Shown here piece by piece: positions 48,301-56,551 of a DNA stretch of 64,000 nucleotides. The translations under genes were made by a program, and so were the position numbers. The stretch comes from Flavobacteriales bacterium (lineage in GTDB: Bacteria; Bacteroidota; Bacteroidia; Flavobacteriales_D; Sanyastnellaceae). The notes below the pieces were generated by a model. That model had not been told where the DNA came from, ran no database searches, and saw only the letters and a list, made by a program, of their open reading frames with translations. How positions within the stretch are numbered: position 1 is the first letter of the stretch; every line of letters starts with the position of its first letter. The stretch spans positions 1 through 64,000 of the forward strand of contig JAQWFN010000004.1 of the NCBI GenBank assembly GCA_029238785.1, in the 5' to 3' direction.

Positions 48301-48810
48301 TATCAATTCTGCCGAGAGGTTTTCGATTCCCGCTCCCAAGACAATTTCCTCACTTGCCGCTGGGGCGAGACCTGTTTCTGGGTCGATAAAGTTGTACCAA
48401 AAGGTGTTGTACTGGCGTTGATTGAAAAGCGGCGTGCTGATCAAGTTCGCCGTTTCGAAATCGCTGTTGTTTAAGCGATACAAAGGATGCGTGAGTGCGC
48501 TTGAGTCTTGCACACCCGTATGATCGAAAAGGTAGTTGTAGGTGAGGTAATCCCACTCTCCGCAAGGAAAACCAAGGTTACCCGCCGTTCCGTCTTCAAA
48601 GCACTTGAGGGTATAGTACATGAGGATTTTCTGGTAGGACTGATCGGCCGAAGGAAATTGAAACCAGCGTCTGCCCGGACTATCATAGGCTTGATCTGGA
48701 TTATTTTGTTCTTCGAAAGTATAGGTTTGAACAACTAGGGTATCACCTGGGGCTGCAGAAATCAACCCTGAAAAGCCCATGAACAGGGCAAAGAGTATGG
48801 CTTGTCTCAC
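45328..48810 (-). CDS. Large secreted PNGase F-like protein with LamG domain and T9SS sorting domain
   Basis: 1160 aa with a signal peptide (MRQAILFALFMGFSGLISAA). The N-terminal part resembles the first PNGase F-like domain (CFEDGTAGNLGFPCGEWDYLTYNYLFDHTG). Residues about 290-470 form a LamG/concanavalin-like domain (RFIRFDNVDEVKVPASAFDNIDDQVTVSFWIRGDE..GKWNHWAFTKNV). The second PNGase F-like domain follows (RVERLWNGMHNLNTFDETV, ASGHGFGTGNNCAEFCNNIHSVEVNG, GGTWIYDRAGWCPG). It ends with a T9SS type A domain (INLFPNPSDGNLFVHIDDYSGK). It may release N-glycans from host or algal glycoproteins; catalytic identity is not certain. Confidence 0.85.
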   Translation of the reverse strand: MRQAILFALFMGFSGLISAAPGDTLVVQTYTFEEQNNPDQAYDSPGRRWFQFPSADQSYQKILMYYTLKCFEDGTAGNLGFPCGEWDYLTYNYLFDHTGVQDSSALTHPLYRLNNSDFETANLISTPLFNQRQYNTFWYNFIDPETGLAPAASEEIVLGAGIENLSAELIESTSVHGRMQLVYTSEEIEAAFGANPFDLDQISFHHNSNSELQLLDVRYKVGENMPVQNYFDEADMSEAYSFATSLEDDNWHPIGVFGDQTWMPGQDILIDMSYLSSPSSEQTLIDATNSGTSLVFAGDDRFIRFDNVDEVKVPASAFDNIDDQVTVSFWIRGDEVQPINSTIFEGVDASNNRQLNSHLPWGNGRVYWDAGFDGGYDRIDQQAGTADYEGKWNHWAFTKNVTEGTMNIYLNGELWHSGDGKDNPIGDIAKFSIGSAAGWSNFYSGDLDHFQVWSTELSQETIQEWMYFDPNETHPNYNQLELFYNFNEDNDAPVLDQSPNNHHGQSHGAPNRMRHHHKELFLNPRTIALRPKLKLASMDATIYEQEGTVTLEEAVAPMVLTTWEVQGNDVVLTAANYYWENGSTFVFDPSGEVLETIEVNEVEQTFTNETLSYFSAPFEVVDRYELGRFITPYGINLDLEEGWTWVFDVTDYALLLRDSVELECGNWQELLDMKFMFIEGTPPRDVKRVERLWNGMHNLNTFDETVTEQLFQVQEGESTFRLKTRASGHGFGTGNNCAEFCNNIHSVEVNGNNQWSWQIMQECADNPLYPQGGTWIYDRAGWCPGDKVTTQNFELTPLVQGQDEFTVDYNIEYDPDGNYRFEGQIIAYGEPNFELDAEISDILSPSDWRVKSRMNPICNKPTILIRNNGSTALTSLSIEYGIDGNMETYEWTGNLGFLETAEVQLATLNPSFWQGSDEDLLLFEVSISNPNGSADQNTSNDTATSRFHRPPTYTYGTGEDDNNEVVIWTKTNNSYWETEVRIENMNGDLVYLRNDFDLPNTNYRDTIQLNAGCYKFHLKDFDDDGLQFFANNDGSGSCRMKKVAGGNFINFENDFGKEIVHYFNFLTDLVGVEESIVEEREINLFPNPSDGNLFVHIDDYSGKLQYIVNGINGNEIARKQVVLREGDLVKLDLENEASGIYFVQLLLENGERITRRFIVQ

Positions 48811-48952
48811 GATATTTTGGTTTTAGCTTGCCCCAAGTTACACGATGAAATCTTATCAACACAAAAAAAGATGCACTTAAGTTGAAGGGCAAAGAAATTC
48901 ACTAAGCGCTTTTTACTTACTTTGGAACACCAACAAAAAAAACACCATTGCG

Positions 48953-49990
48953 ATGAATATTTGCTTTATCATGTACCCTTGGGAAGCTATTAAACCCGAG
49001 ACCGACAGCACCTTGTGCCTCATCCACGAAAGTGCTGAAAGAGGCCATAGGGTAGCCATTACAACAGCGTCTAACTTGACTATACGCGACAGTATCACCA
49101 TGTCTTTTTGTCAAGTTCTCGACTCCAAGGTAAAGGTGAGCAAGTCCATTCCCAACTTCTACAAACAAGCCAAGTTCAAAGAGCAAATGCTTCCTTTGGC
49201 CGGTTTTGACGTGATTTTCATGCGTGCTAATCCACCTTTGGACAACATTGTATTGAACTTTTTGGACAGCGTGAAGAACGATGTGTTTATTGTCAACAGT
49301 GTTGAAGGGCTTCGCGAAGCAAATAACAAGCTTTACACCGCTGCTTTTTACGACCCTACCGGATCCATTATTCCGAAAACCCACGTTTCTAAAAACAAAG
49401 ATTATTTGCTCACCGCTATTAAAGAAAGCACCGCCGATAAAATGATCATGAAACCATTGAACGGTTATGGTGGTAGTGGTGTTATTGTGATTGAAAAATC
49501 GGCCCGATCGAACATCACTTCACTCTTGGATTTTTACATCTCAGGAAAAGATAAAGATGGTGAATCCAACTATGTAATCTTGCAAGACTATGTTGACGGA
49601 GCTGAAAAAGGAGATGTTCGTGTTTTGATGCTGCACGGTGAAGCCATTGGAGCCATGCGCCGTGTTCCCAAGCAAGGGGAAGACCGTTCAAACGTGAGCG
49701 CCGGCGGAACCGTTGAAAAACACAACCTTACTTCTGAAGAAAAACGCCTTTGCAGATTGATTGGACCACGACTAGTGGAAGACGGATTGTATTTTGTTGG
49801 TTTGGATATTATTGGAGGGAAACTCATTGAAGTGAATGTGCTTTCTCCTGGAGGAATTTCTTACATCAATAAAGTAAACAGAACCAAGCTCCAGAAGCAA
49901 GTGGTGGATTACTTAGAAGATGTAATTCGCATGAGGGAATCTGCCAGAGTTAGAAAATTAGAATTTAGAAAGGCCGTACAAGATGCTTAG
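48953..49990 (+). CDS. GshB-like ATP-grasp ligase
   Basis: 345 aa. The N-terminal domain (MNICFIMYPWEAIKPETDSTLCLIHESAERGHRV) matches the glutathione synthetase/RimK fold. The ATP-grasp core has K167 with the glycine loop NGYGGSG (170-176), and metal ligands D285, E293 and N295 (GLDIIGGKLIEVNVLSPGG). The enzyme makes an amide bond between a carboxylate and an amine using ATP. No gshA is in the window, so glutathione itself is only one candidate product. The stop overlaps the start of the fusion gene by 8 nt (ATGCTTAG), so both are made together. Confidence 0.88.
   Translation: MNICFIMYPWEAIKPETDSTLCLIHESAERGHRVAITTASNLTIRDSITMSFCQVLDSKVKVSKSIPNFYKQAKFKEQMLPLAGFDVIFMRANPPLDNIVLNFLDSVKNDVFIVNSVEGLREANNKLYTAAFYDPTGSIIPKTHVSKNKDYLLTAIKESTADKMIMKPLNGYGGSGVIVIEKSARSNITSLLDFYISGKDKDGESNYVILQDYVDGAEKGDVRVLMLHGEAIGAMRRVPKQGEDRSNVSAGGTVEKHNLTSEEKRLCRLIGPRLVEDGLYFVGLDIIGGKLIEVNVLSPGGISYINKVNRTKLQKQVVDYLEDVIRMRESARVRKLEFRKAVQDA
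49309..49320. repeat. GCTTCGCGAAGC palindrome inside the ATP-grasp gene
   Basis: 12-bp core of the 18-bp palindrome found intergenically at 6494 and 52000; here it codes for EGLREAN. Confidence 0.5.
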
Positions 49991-51992
49991 ACTTTCCATT
50001 CCGGAAATGATCAAACGGATCGAACAGGGCGTTCCGTTTGAAGCTGTTGCAAGAGACAATTCATTCACCATTCGCATTTCCAAGTATGTACCTTATGTAT
50101 GTACCGCCATTCATGATGGACATGCGTTTAGAGACGAGTTGAAACTCAAAAGCTTGTTAACTGAATACGAAAGATGGTATGAAGAAGACCCCTTCACCGG
50201 TGAGTTTATTTCTTCAATGCCCATAGTTTTAACCGGACTCGATTCTCGCTTTGAGTACGACTTGAACCGCGAACCAAGCACAGCAGTTTACAACACCGCT
50301 TGGGGTAAAAAAGTTTGGAAAAAACCGCTCACCAAAGCCGAAAAACAACGGAGTTTAAAAAAGCATGAGAACTATTACAAAGTCACCCATGCTCTTATTC
50401 ATAAATTAGAAGAGCTCTTTGATGCCTGTGTTGTTTACGACATGCACTCTTACAACTACAAGCGTTGGGACAGAGTTGTTCCTGTTTTCAATATTGGAAC
50501 TTCTGAAATAGACAATAAGCGTTTTGGGGCAACGGCTGAAGCTTGGAGAGAAGAACTCGCTCAAATTGAACTTCCGAATGGCATTGAGAACATTTCAGCC
50601 ATCAACGACACCTTTTACGGTAAAGGATACAACCTCGCTTACATCACCAAAAACTTTCAAAACACCCTTGTTCTTGCCACCGAAGTGAGTAAGATTTATT
50701 GCGATGAGTTAACGGGAGAGCCTTACCCTTTGGTCGTTCGAACGCTGCAAGACCAGTTTAAAACAGCCATTTTAAATCACGCGCAAACCTTCATTCAGCA
50801 ATTTACCAACTGGGAATACAAACAGAAGGAGCGCCTCTTGTCTCCCGATCTGGAGAAAACCATTCTAAAGATCGATCGCGAGTTGTTTCATTTGGTGAAG
50901 GACTTCGAGCTCTTGAATTACGTCAACCCCATTAATGTTGCTCAAGAGAAGAAGAAGTTTTTCGACAGCAAGTGCACCGAAAATCCGGAATTCGTTTATC
51001 GTCCCATCAACGTTGATGCCTTCGATTTGAAGCGAAGATTACACCGTTTGGACGTACACAACATCCAAGATGTGAACATTCAAGGACTGTATGAAGGAGC
51101 AATTAACGCTTATGTGGATCGTGTAGACATGTTGAGCACGCTTGGATCGAGTAAGTTCATGTACAACTCCTTGAGGTATTTTGGTGAACCCAATGAAACA
51201 GACATTGCCAATGCCAAGTTCCTGATTCATTTGCCCGAGGTGAGTGAAGAGGACAAATCGTCCCAGCGCATGCTCAATGTCCAAGATGCGGTGGAAATGT
51301 TCAAAGCAGCTTTTGACGACTACGGTTTTCAAGGAAAAATTGAAATTTCGAAGAACATGGTGGCTGCTGCTATGGTCTTGAATCAAAAGAAGAAAGTGGT
51401 CTTGAAAAAGGGAGCTACCTTTTCTCCCAAAGAGCTGCGCTTCTTGGTGCACCACGAAATTGGCGTTCACATGGTCACCACCATGAACTCCAACGACCAA
51501 CCCTTAAAGATCTTCAACCTCGGTTTACCGGTGAACACCTTAACACAAGAGGGCCTTGCCGTGCTGGCAGAATACCTGAGCGGTAACATCACCTTAAAGC
51601 GACTCAAAGAACTTGGTTTGCGTGTGATTGCTGCCAATATGTTGGTGAAGGGCTTTGACTTCAAAAAGACCTTCCGCCGTTTGGTGAACGATTACAACGT
51701 GGATGTGGACGATGCCTTTTACGTCACTACTCGAATCTATAGAGGAGGTGGATTTACCAAAGACTTCTTGTATTTGAGGGGCTTTCGCGATATCTACCAA
51801 TTCTGGAAATCGGGAAAAGACCTTGGCCCTTTACTCATTGGTAAAACCTCTTTGGAATACTACGACACCATCACGGAAATGATTGAACGTGGCATTTTAA
51901 ATCCGCCGAAGTACATCACCAAACCATTTGAACATCCTCAAACTCAATTGAACAACCCCATTTTCGATTACATTGTTAGTGGAATTAGGTAG
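49983..51992 (+). CDS. Fusion of N-formylglutamate amidohydrolase-like and QEGLA (DUF1704/MATCAP-like) metalloprotease
   Basis: 669 aa, cytosolic. The N-terminal half (to about 260) resembles N-formylglutamate amidohydrolase: HDGHAFR, DMHSYNYKR (153-161) and PVFNIGT. The C-terminal half carries a zinc peptidase HExxxH site, HEIGVH (491-496), and the name-giving QEGLA at 522-526 followed by VLAEYLSG. Human members of the C-terminal family (MATCAP) are tubulin tyrosine carboxypeptidases; bacterial ones are labelled flavohemoglobin expression-modulating QEGLA proteins without firm biochemistry. It overlaps the ATP-grasp gene by 8 nt and converges on the GT-C gene with another 8-nt overlap. It ends in TAG. 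Confidence 0.87.
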   Translation: MLRLSIPEMIKRIEQGVPFEAVARDNSFTIRISKYVPYVCTAIHDGHAFRDELKLKSLLTEYERWYEEDPFTGEFISSMPIVLTGLDSRFEYDLNREPSTAVYNTAWGKKVWKKPLTKAEKQRSLKKHENYYKVTHALIHKLEELFDACVVYDMHSYNYKRWDRVVPVFNIGTSEIDNKRFGATAEAWREELAQIELPNGIENISAINDTFYGKGYNLAYITKNFQNTLVLATEVSKIYCDELTGEPYPLVVRTLQDQFKTAILNHAQTFIQQFTNWEYKQKERLLSPDLEKTILKIDRELFHLVKDFELLNYVNPINVAQEKKKFFDSKCTENPEFVYRPINVDAFDLKRRLHRLDVHNIQDVNIQGLYEGAINAYVDRVDMLSTLGSSKFMYNSLRYFGEPNETDIANAKFLIHLPEVSEEDKSSQRMLNVQDAVEMFKAAFDDYGFQGKIEISKNMVAAAMVLNQKKKVVLKKGATFSPKELRFLVHHEIGVHMVTTMNSNDQPLKIFNLGLPVNTLTQEGLAVLAEYLSGNITLKRLKELGLRVIAANMLVKGFDFKKTFRRLVNDYNVDVDDAFYVTTRIYRGGGFTKDFLYLRGFRDIYQFWKSGKDLGPLLIGKTSLEYYDTITEMIERGILNPPKYITKPFEHPQTQLNNPIFDYIVSGIR

Positions 51993-53301
51993 TTGTAATT
52001 TTGCTTCGCGAAGCAAAAAAAGTATAGCCCATAAATGCAGCTAGAGCGCCGTATTCAAGACCAATGAGCCAATAATTCTCATTGAAACCTCCATTGGCGT
52101 AATGGCTGTAAGAAAGCACAGCTAGAAAGGACCACAGCGCGGCAAAACGCCATTTCGTGAGTGAAGTAAAGAAGACCAAAGAAACCAAATACCAAGGATG
52201 AACGGTGGTGGTGAGCAACAAATACACGCTGTAAATAAGCACCGTTTTTTGGAAGAAGCTGAACTTCGATTTCAAGGCGATATACAAGATGATGAGCAGT
52301 GAAATGACCGACAATATTGGTCCGATTACCGCTATCGGCGGATGATAGCCCAAGAATAAACTCCCTACCCAGCGCACCAGGTAGTAAATGCTCGCATTGA
52401 ATTCGAATTTCTGAAAATACAGGTCGAGGCTACTGCCCCAATTGGCGAAAAGCGCCTGACTCATGAAGGGCAAGAAGAGCAAACCTAGTCCGGCAAGCAC
52501 AACACCAAAATACGCCGCTGTTCTTTGTTTGAGGATGGGTATAAGCGCAGGAAGGAGCATCAAAGGCAACAACTTCGTGCCCACAGCCAAGGCGAAGAGC
52601 ACCGCACTTGCGCCCCACTTTCCTCGGATAAAGTAAAGCAAGGCCGCCGCCAAAAAGAGCAGCACCATGCCTTCAAAGTGAAGGTTTCCGCTCAGTTCAA
52701 CGATAACTAGGGGATTCAAAGCATACCAAACGAGGTCTTCTCTTGGCCGTTGCAAAATGGAAAGGATTTTTGCTAGAAGAAAGAGCAAGGCCGCTTCACC
52801 CAGAAGAATAATCAGCCTTAAATAAAGCAACTCCGCATTCACATTGCCATCGCCCAGAAAAGCAGCAATGGCAAAACAGCATTGGTTTACAGGAGGATAA
52901 ATGGTGTAGTAATGTTTGGAATTGAGTCCATGGTACAAATCCCGTTCTAGCTTTTTCGCGAAGGCGTCATCCCGTGATTCAAGGTAATCGTGAGGCAAGA
53001 CCAAGTAGGGATTTTCGCCTTCAATCAGCACCCTTCCATCCCAAATAAAGCGGTAAAAATCATCAGAAAGTGCTGGTCCGCTCGCTATAAAAATCAAACG
53101 CAAACCCAGTCCAATCCAGATCCACGTTTTCCAATTGAAGAGCGCCTTTTGCTTCACCAAGAAAAAATACCCCAGGAAGAGAAAGGCAAAAGCGCCAATC
53201 ACCATGTAGGCATCATTGCGGTGCACATCGTAAGCCAAGCACGCAAAGCCAATCGTCATGCCCGCCAAGAGCACCAAGGTTTGCAAGTACTTTGTGCTCA
53301 T
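51985..53301 (-). CDS. GT-C fold glycosyltransferase (GT87/mannosyltransferase-like) membrane protein
   Basis: 438 aa, about eleven hydrophobic segments. The GT-C metal/lipid motif is recognisable in the first loop (GPALSDDFYRFIWDGRVLIEGENPYLV), and YYTIYPPVNQCCFAIAAFLG follows, as in polyprenol-phosphate-dependent mannosyl- or glycosyltransferases. It probably moves a sugar from a polyprenyl-phosphate donor to an acceptor on the outer leaflet. Its start overlaps the stop of the GT2 gene by 4 nt, so the two belong to one operon. The 3' end encodes the copy-2 palindrome. Confidence 0.82.
   Translation of the reverse strand: MSTKYLQTLVLLAGMTIGFACLAYDVHRNDAYMVIGAFAFLFLGYFFLVKQKALFNWKTWIWIGLGLRLIFIASGPALSDDFYRFIWDGRVLIEGENPYLVLPHDYLESRDDAFAKKLERDLYHGLNSKHYYTIYPPVNQCCFAIAAFLGDGNVNAELLYLRLIILLGEAALLFLLAKILSILQRPREDLVWYALNPLVIVELSGNLHFEGMVLLFLAAALLYFIRGKWGASAVLFALAVGTKLLPLMLLPALIPILKQRTAAYFGVVLAGLGLLFLPFMSQALFANWGSSLDLYFQKFEFNASIYYLVRWVGSLFLGYHPPIAVIGPILSVISLLIILYIALKSKFSFFQKTVLIYSVYLLLTTTVHPWYLVSLVFFTSLTKWRFAALWSFLAVLSYSHYANGGFNENYWLIGLEYGALAAFMGYTFFASRSKITTT
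52000..52017. repeat. 18-bp palindrome TTTGCTTCGCGAAGCAAA, copy 2
   Basis: Identical to 6494-6511. It lies in the last codons of the GT-C gene, just past the convergent stop of the QEGLA fusion gene, followed by an A-run. Confidence 0.65.
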
Positions 53302-54764
53302 GAATGACTTATTGCATGCTTCACCGAGTAGAAAAACACAAAGCCAAAGCCAAGGGTGAGCATTAGGTGGAAGGGAATCATTCCGAAATCATTCAAGACA
53401 AAAGCCAACACCAAACCAGAAGCAAAGTAGAGCGTGAGTAGAGCTTCCACAGCTGTGAGCGGACTAATTTTCACCGCCCTGTATTTCTTGTCAAGCCAAG
53501 TTCCTTTTTTCTTGTTGAGGGCGAATTTTGGGGTGCGAACAAAAGGCGTTTTCTTCCCCATGTAGCCTTCTAAAACCGCAATTGAGTTGTGCAAAGACAG
53601 TCCCATCGAAACGCTGAGGAACATTGGGAAGTCGCGCAAGAAATACTTCAATTTGCCCTTACGATTGCTTTGTGCCGACCAGTAAAAGTAGCCCAGAATC
53701 AGAAACGAGAGCAAGAAAACACTGGCGATATTGAAAAGTTGATCGAAGCGATCTGAGTTGGCCTTAATCACCAACATGGGCAAGCTCAAAAGCGCTGTTG
53801 AAAGCACGCAAATGAAGATAAAACTGTTCAGCAAATGGAACACCGCGTGTACTTTAGTGCCCAGCCCTAGCCCTCTTTTTTTGAGCACTTTAGGCAAGTT
53901 CTTCACCGCACACTCTGCAGCTCCTTTGGTCCAGCGAAATTGCTGACTCTTGAGGGCGTTCATCTCCGCTGGAAGTTCTGCCGGGGCACCCACATTTTCG
54001 AGATAAACAAAGCGCCATCCTTTTAATTGAGCTCGGTAAGAAAGATCGAGGTCTTCCGTAATGGTGTCTGACTGCCACCCTCCTGCATCGATAATGCACG
54101 ATTTCCTCCAAACACCCGCCGTGCCGTTAAAATTGATAAAGTGCCCGCCCAAATTCCTACCCACTTGTTCCACCGTAAAGTGGGCATCTAGGCCAAAAGC
54201 TTGGAGACGGGTTAATGATGAAAAGTCTTGATTCAAATGTTCCCATTTTGCCTGAACCACACCAATGTTGGCATCTTGCAAAAAGTGAGGAATTGTTTTT
54301 CTAAGGAAATCCGGGTTGGGAATAAAATCAGCGTCAAAAATAGCCGTAAACTCTCCTTTAGATGCACTTAGTCCGTAAGCCAAAGCCCCCGCCTTGTAGC
54401 CCACTCGATCTGGTCTTCTGATGTGTTCAATAGGAAAACCTTGTTCGCGAAGCAGTGCAATTTTAGCTGCCGCAAGTTGAACGCTCTCATCGTTCCCATC
54501 ATCCAGCAATTGAATTTCCAAACGGTCTTTGGGATAATCCATCGCCACAATAGCATCAATCAAACGTTCTACAACATAAAGCTCATTGAAAACCGGGAGT
54601 TGAATTGTAACAAAAGGCCAGGCTTCATCGCTTAATTTTGGCAAAGCAGCATCGTCTTGGTTTTTATTCTTGTTGTACCTCACCGCTAGGCTCAACTGAA
54701 TCAAGCTGTAGAAAAAAATAAACGTCAGAAACACGCCATAAACAATAATAAGAGCAAGTTCCAT
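53298..54764 (-). CDS. Membrane GT2 glycosyltransferase (cellulose/glucan synthase-like)
   Basis: 488 aa. It has a membrane helix, then a cytosolic GT2 domain with all processive-synthase marks: LLDDG (86-90), DAD (144-146), TED (236-238) and QQFRW (274-278). Three or more C-terminal membrane helices follow. It resembles the Bacteroidota cellulose synthase-like group (mannan or glucan synthases). It lies between the GT-C gene (4-nt overlap) and the small GT2 gene (40-nt overlap). Confidence 0.88.
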   Translation of the reverse strand: MELALIIVYGVFLTFIFFYSLIQLSLAVRYNKNKNQDDAALPKLSDEAWPFVTIQLPVFNELYVVERLIDAIVAMDYPKDRLEIQLLDDGNDESVQLAAAKIALLREQGFPIEHIRRPDRVGYKAGALAYGLSASKGEFTAIFDADFIPNPDFLRKTIPHFLQDANIGVVQAKWEHLNQDFSSLTRLQAFGLDAHFTVEQVGRNLGGHFINFNGTAGVWRKSCIIDAGGWQSDTITEDLDLSYRAQLKGWRFVYLENVGAPAELPAEMNALKSQQFRWTKGAAECAVKNLPKVLKKRGLGLGTKVHAVFHLLNSFIFICVLSTALLSLPMLVIKANSDRFDQLFNIASVFLLSFLILGYFYWSAQSNRKGKLKYFLRDFPMFLSVSMGLSLHNSIAVLEGYMGKKTPFVRTPKFALNKKKGTWLDKKYRAVKISPLTAVEALLTLYFASGLVLAFVLNDFGMIPFHLMLTLGFGFVFFYSVKHAISHS

Positions 54765-55444
54765 TTGCGGTATTTAAGTATAGTTGTAATGATTTTATAA
54801 CCAGCTAAGATAGTGCCTTTCACTGTGCCCGAGACTTTAGATACGCCAATGCGCTTTTTGTAATTCATGGGCACCTCCGTGAATTTCAAGCCCTTCTTTG
54901 CTGCCTTCACCTGCATTTCCACGGTCCAACCATAGGTTTGGTCTTTCATTTCGATAGCATTGAGTGCTTTTGTGGTGATGGCTCTGAACGGACCTAAATC
55001 GGTAAACTTCACCCCGTACAGTATCCTCATCATGCTTGTGGCCAGCCAGTTCCCAAAGATCTGTTGGGGCATCATTGCTCCTTTTTCTCTTTGCCCAATC
55101 GCTCTCGAGCCTATCACCATGTCCATGCCTTCATAAATAATGGGCGCAACAAGTTCTGGAAGTTGTTCCGGGTAATCGCTGTAATCACCGTCGATGAACA
55201 CAATAATGTCTGGAGGAAGGGCCTTTGCATTTAAATGAGCAATCCCCGTTAAACAGGCCGCTCCGTAACCTTGCTTCCGTTCTAGAAGCACCCTTGCTCC
55301 CGCTTCTGCGGCTACTTTTGAGGTTTGATCGGTGCTGTTGTTATCCACCACCACCACTTCACGCACTTGCGCAGGCAAATCAGCAATCACCTTAGCAATG
55401 CTTTGTTCTTCATTCCAAGCCGGTATGATAACATCAATGAGCAT
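54725..55444 (-). CDS. Small GT2 glycosyltransferase (polyprenyl-phosphate sugar synthase-like)
   Basis: 239 aa. Soluble GT2 domain IDVIIPAWNEEQSIAKVI with VVDNNSTDQ and FIDGDYSD (D85-D87), and YGWTVEMQVKAAKKGLKFTEVPMNYKKRIGVSKVSG, as in dolichyl/polyprenyl-phosphate mannose or glucose synthases. It would charge the lipid carrier used by the GT-C enzyme two genes down. The 40-nt overlap with the next gene suggests translational coupling. Confidence 0.86.
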   Translation of the reverse strand: MLIDVIIPAWNEEQSIAKVIADLPAQVREVVVVDNNSTDQTSKVAAEAGARVLLERKQGYGAACLTGIAHLNAKALPPDIIVFIDGDYSDYPEQLPELVAPIIYEGMDMVIGSRAIGQREKGAMMPQQIFGNWLATSMMRILYGVKFTDLGPFRAITTKALNAIEMKDQTYGWTVEMQVKAAKKGLKFTEVPMNYKKRIGVSKVSGTVKGTILAGYKIITTILKYRKWNLLLLLFMACF

Positions 55445-55537
55445 GAGCGCAAATGTACGGCTTTCAATTCTCCATGAACATCACAAAAGTGGACGATTTC
55501 ATTACAAAAATATCACAGCGCTTTGTATCTTTCTCTC

Positions 55538-56425
55538 ATGCGAAACACCCTCTACTTCATTTTATTTGTTTTTTTCGGGCTGATGCTCCTCACAGCTTGC
55601 GAGTCAACTGATCCAGAAAAGCCCACCGTACGTTTTGAAAAACCCTTCGATCAACGGCGCGTGAGTTTGAAGCGAATTTTACACGAACGCTTCCAATTCG
55701 AGGGCGACTCCAACATTTATAAAGTTGATTTTGAGCGCCGAAACAAAATGAACCACCTCATTCAAGTCAACACGGGAGATACCGTGCTCCGGGGCTATGT
55801 GAGCAATAACGACGACCTTTGGGTGGTTTCAGAACCCTTGGATTCAATGGGTTTTCTCATTTGGGGCTTTAGAACAGAAGACGATCTTGTTTATGCTTGG
55901 GACTCAAAATTCGAGCAGCACAAGGCCTTGAGTAGCGCTTACACTTCAGAGGGCGTTTTGGATATTGAAAGCGGTGTTTTGATGATCCCCACCAAGGAAG
56001 AACAAATCTTAGCGAGCCTCAGGAAAGAACTGCTGCCCATCTATAAAGCAGGCATTCGCTTTGAACGACTCAGTAGGGCCGACGTTCGCGAAGCACTGGA
56101 AAGCGATTTTGATGCGGATAGCGACGAAGCACTTGATGAAGAACAGGAAATGGGAGTTCAAGATGCCCATACTCAAGTGCAAAGTGCCATCGTCAACGTT
56201 TACCCTCAGCCCGCAAAAACAGAACTCAAGTTAGCAATGGCAACAAGTGACGATTATTTGCTCAAGTGTTTCGACATGAACGGTGCTCCCTTTCAGGATT
56301 ACGAGAAGAGCGGCAGCACCCTGACTTTAGATGTGAGCGAATGGGACAATGGCACTTATATTCTTGCCGTGTTTAATGCTGATGGAATGTTATTGGACCA
56401 GAAGAAGGTGGTGGTTGGGAGGTAG
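55538..56425 (+). CDS. Lipoprotein with T9SS type A sorting domain
   Basis: 295 aa from ATG 55538 (MRNTLYFILFVFFGLMLLTACES), a lipoprotein signal with lipobox LTAC; a longer frame starts at 55523. The middle part is unrecognised but acidic (DSDFDADSDEALDEEQEM-type stretch). The last 75 residues (VNVYPQPAKTELKLAMATSDDYLLKCFDMNGAPF..WDNGTYILAVFNADG) resemble a T9SS type A sorting domain. Combining a lipobox and a T9SS domain in one protein is unusual. It ends in TAG. Confidence 0.78.
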   Translation: MRNTLYFILFVFFGLMLLTACESTDPEKPTVRFEKPFDQRRVSLKRILHERFQFEGDSNIYKVDFERRNKMNHLIQVNTGDTVLRGYVSNNDDLWVVSEPLDSMGFLIWGFRTEDDLVYAWDSKFEQHKALSSAYTSEGVLDIESGVLMIPTKEEQILASLRKELLPIYKAGIRFERLSRADVREALESDFDADSDEALDEEQEMGVQDAHTQVQSAIVNVYPQPAKTELKLAMATSDDYLLKCFDMNGAPFQDYEKSGSTLTLDVSEWDNGTYILAVFNADGMLLDQKKVVVGR

Positions 56426-56551
56426 ATAGGCTTGTAAAGAGCACACTGAAAGCTGATACGCAACCCCGCTATGGTGAGGATGATGTACCTTTCAGAAAAA
56501 CAGCTCTAATACAACAACCCCGGCGCGGTCGCCAATTTACAACCTCATCAA

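Noticed and set aside
48917-49384. Open frame opposite the ATP-grasp gene
   Set aside because: Antisense to a well-supported gene; no motif and no plausible start context.
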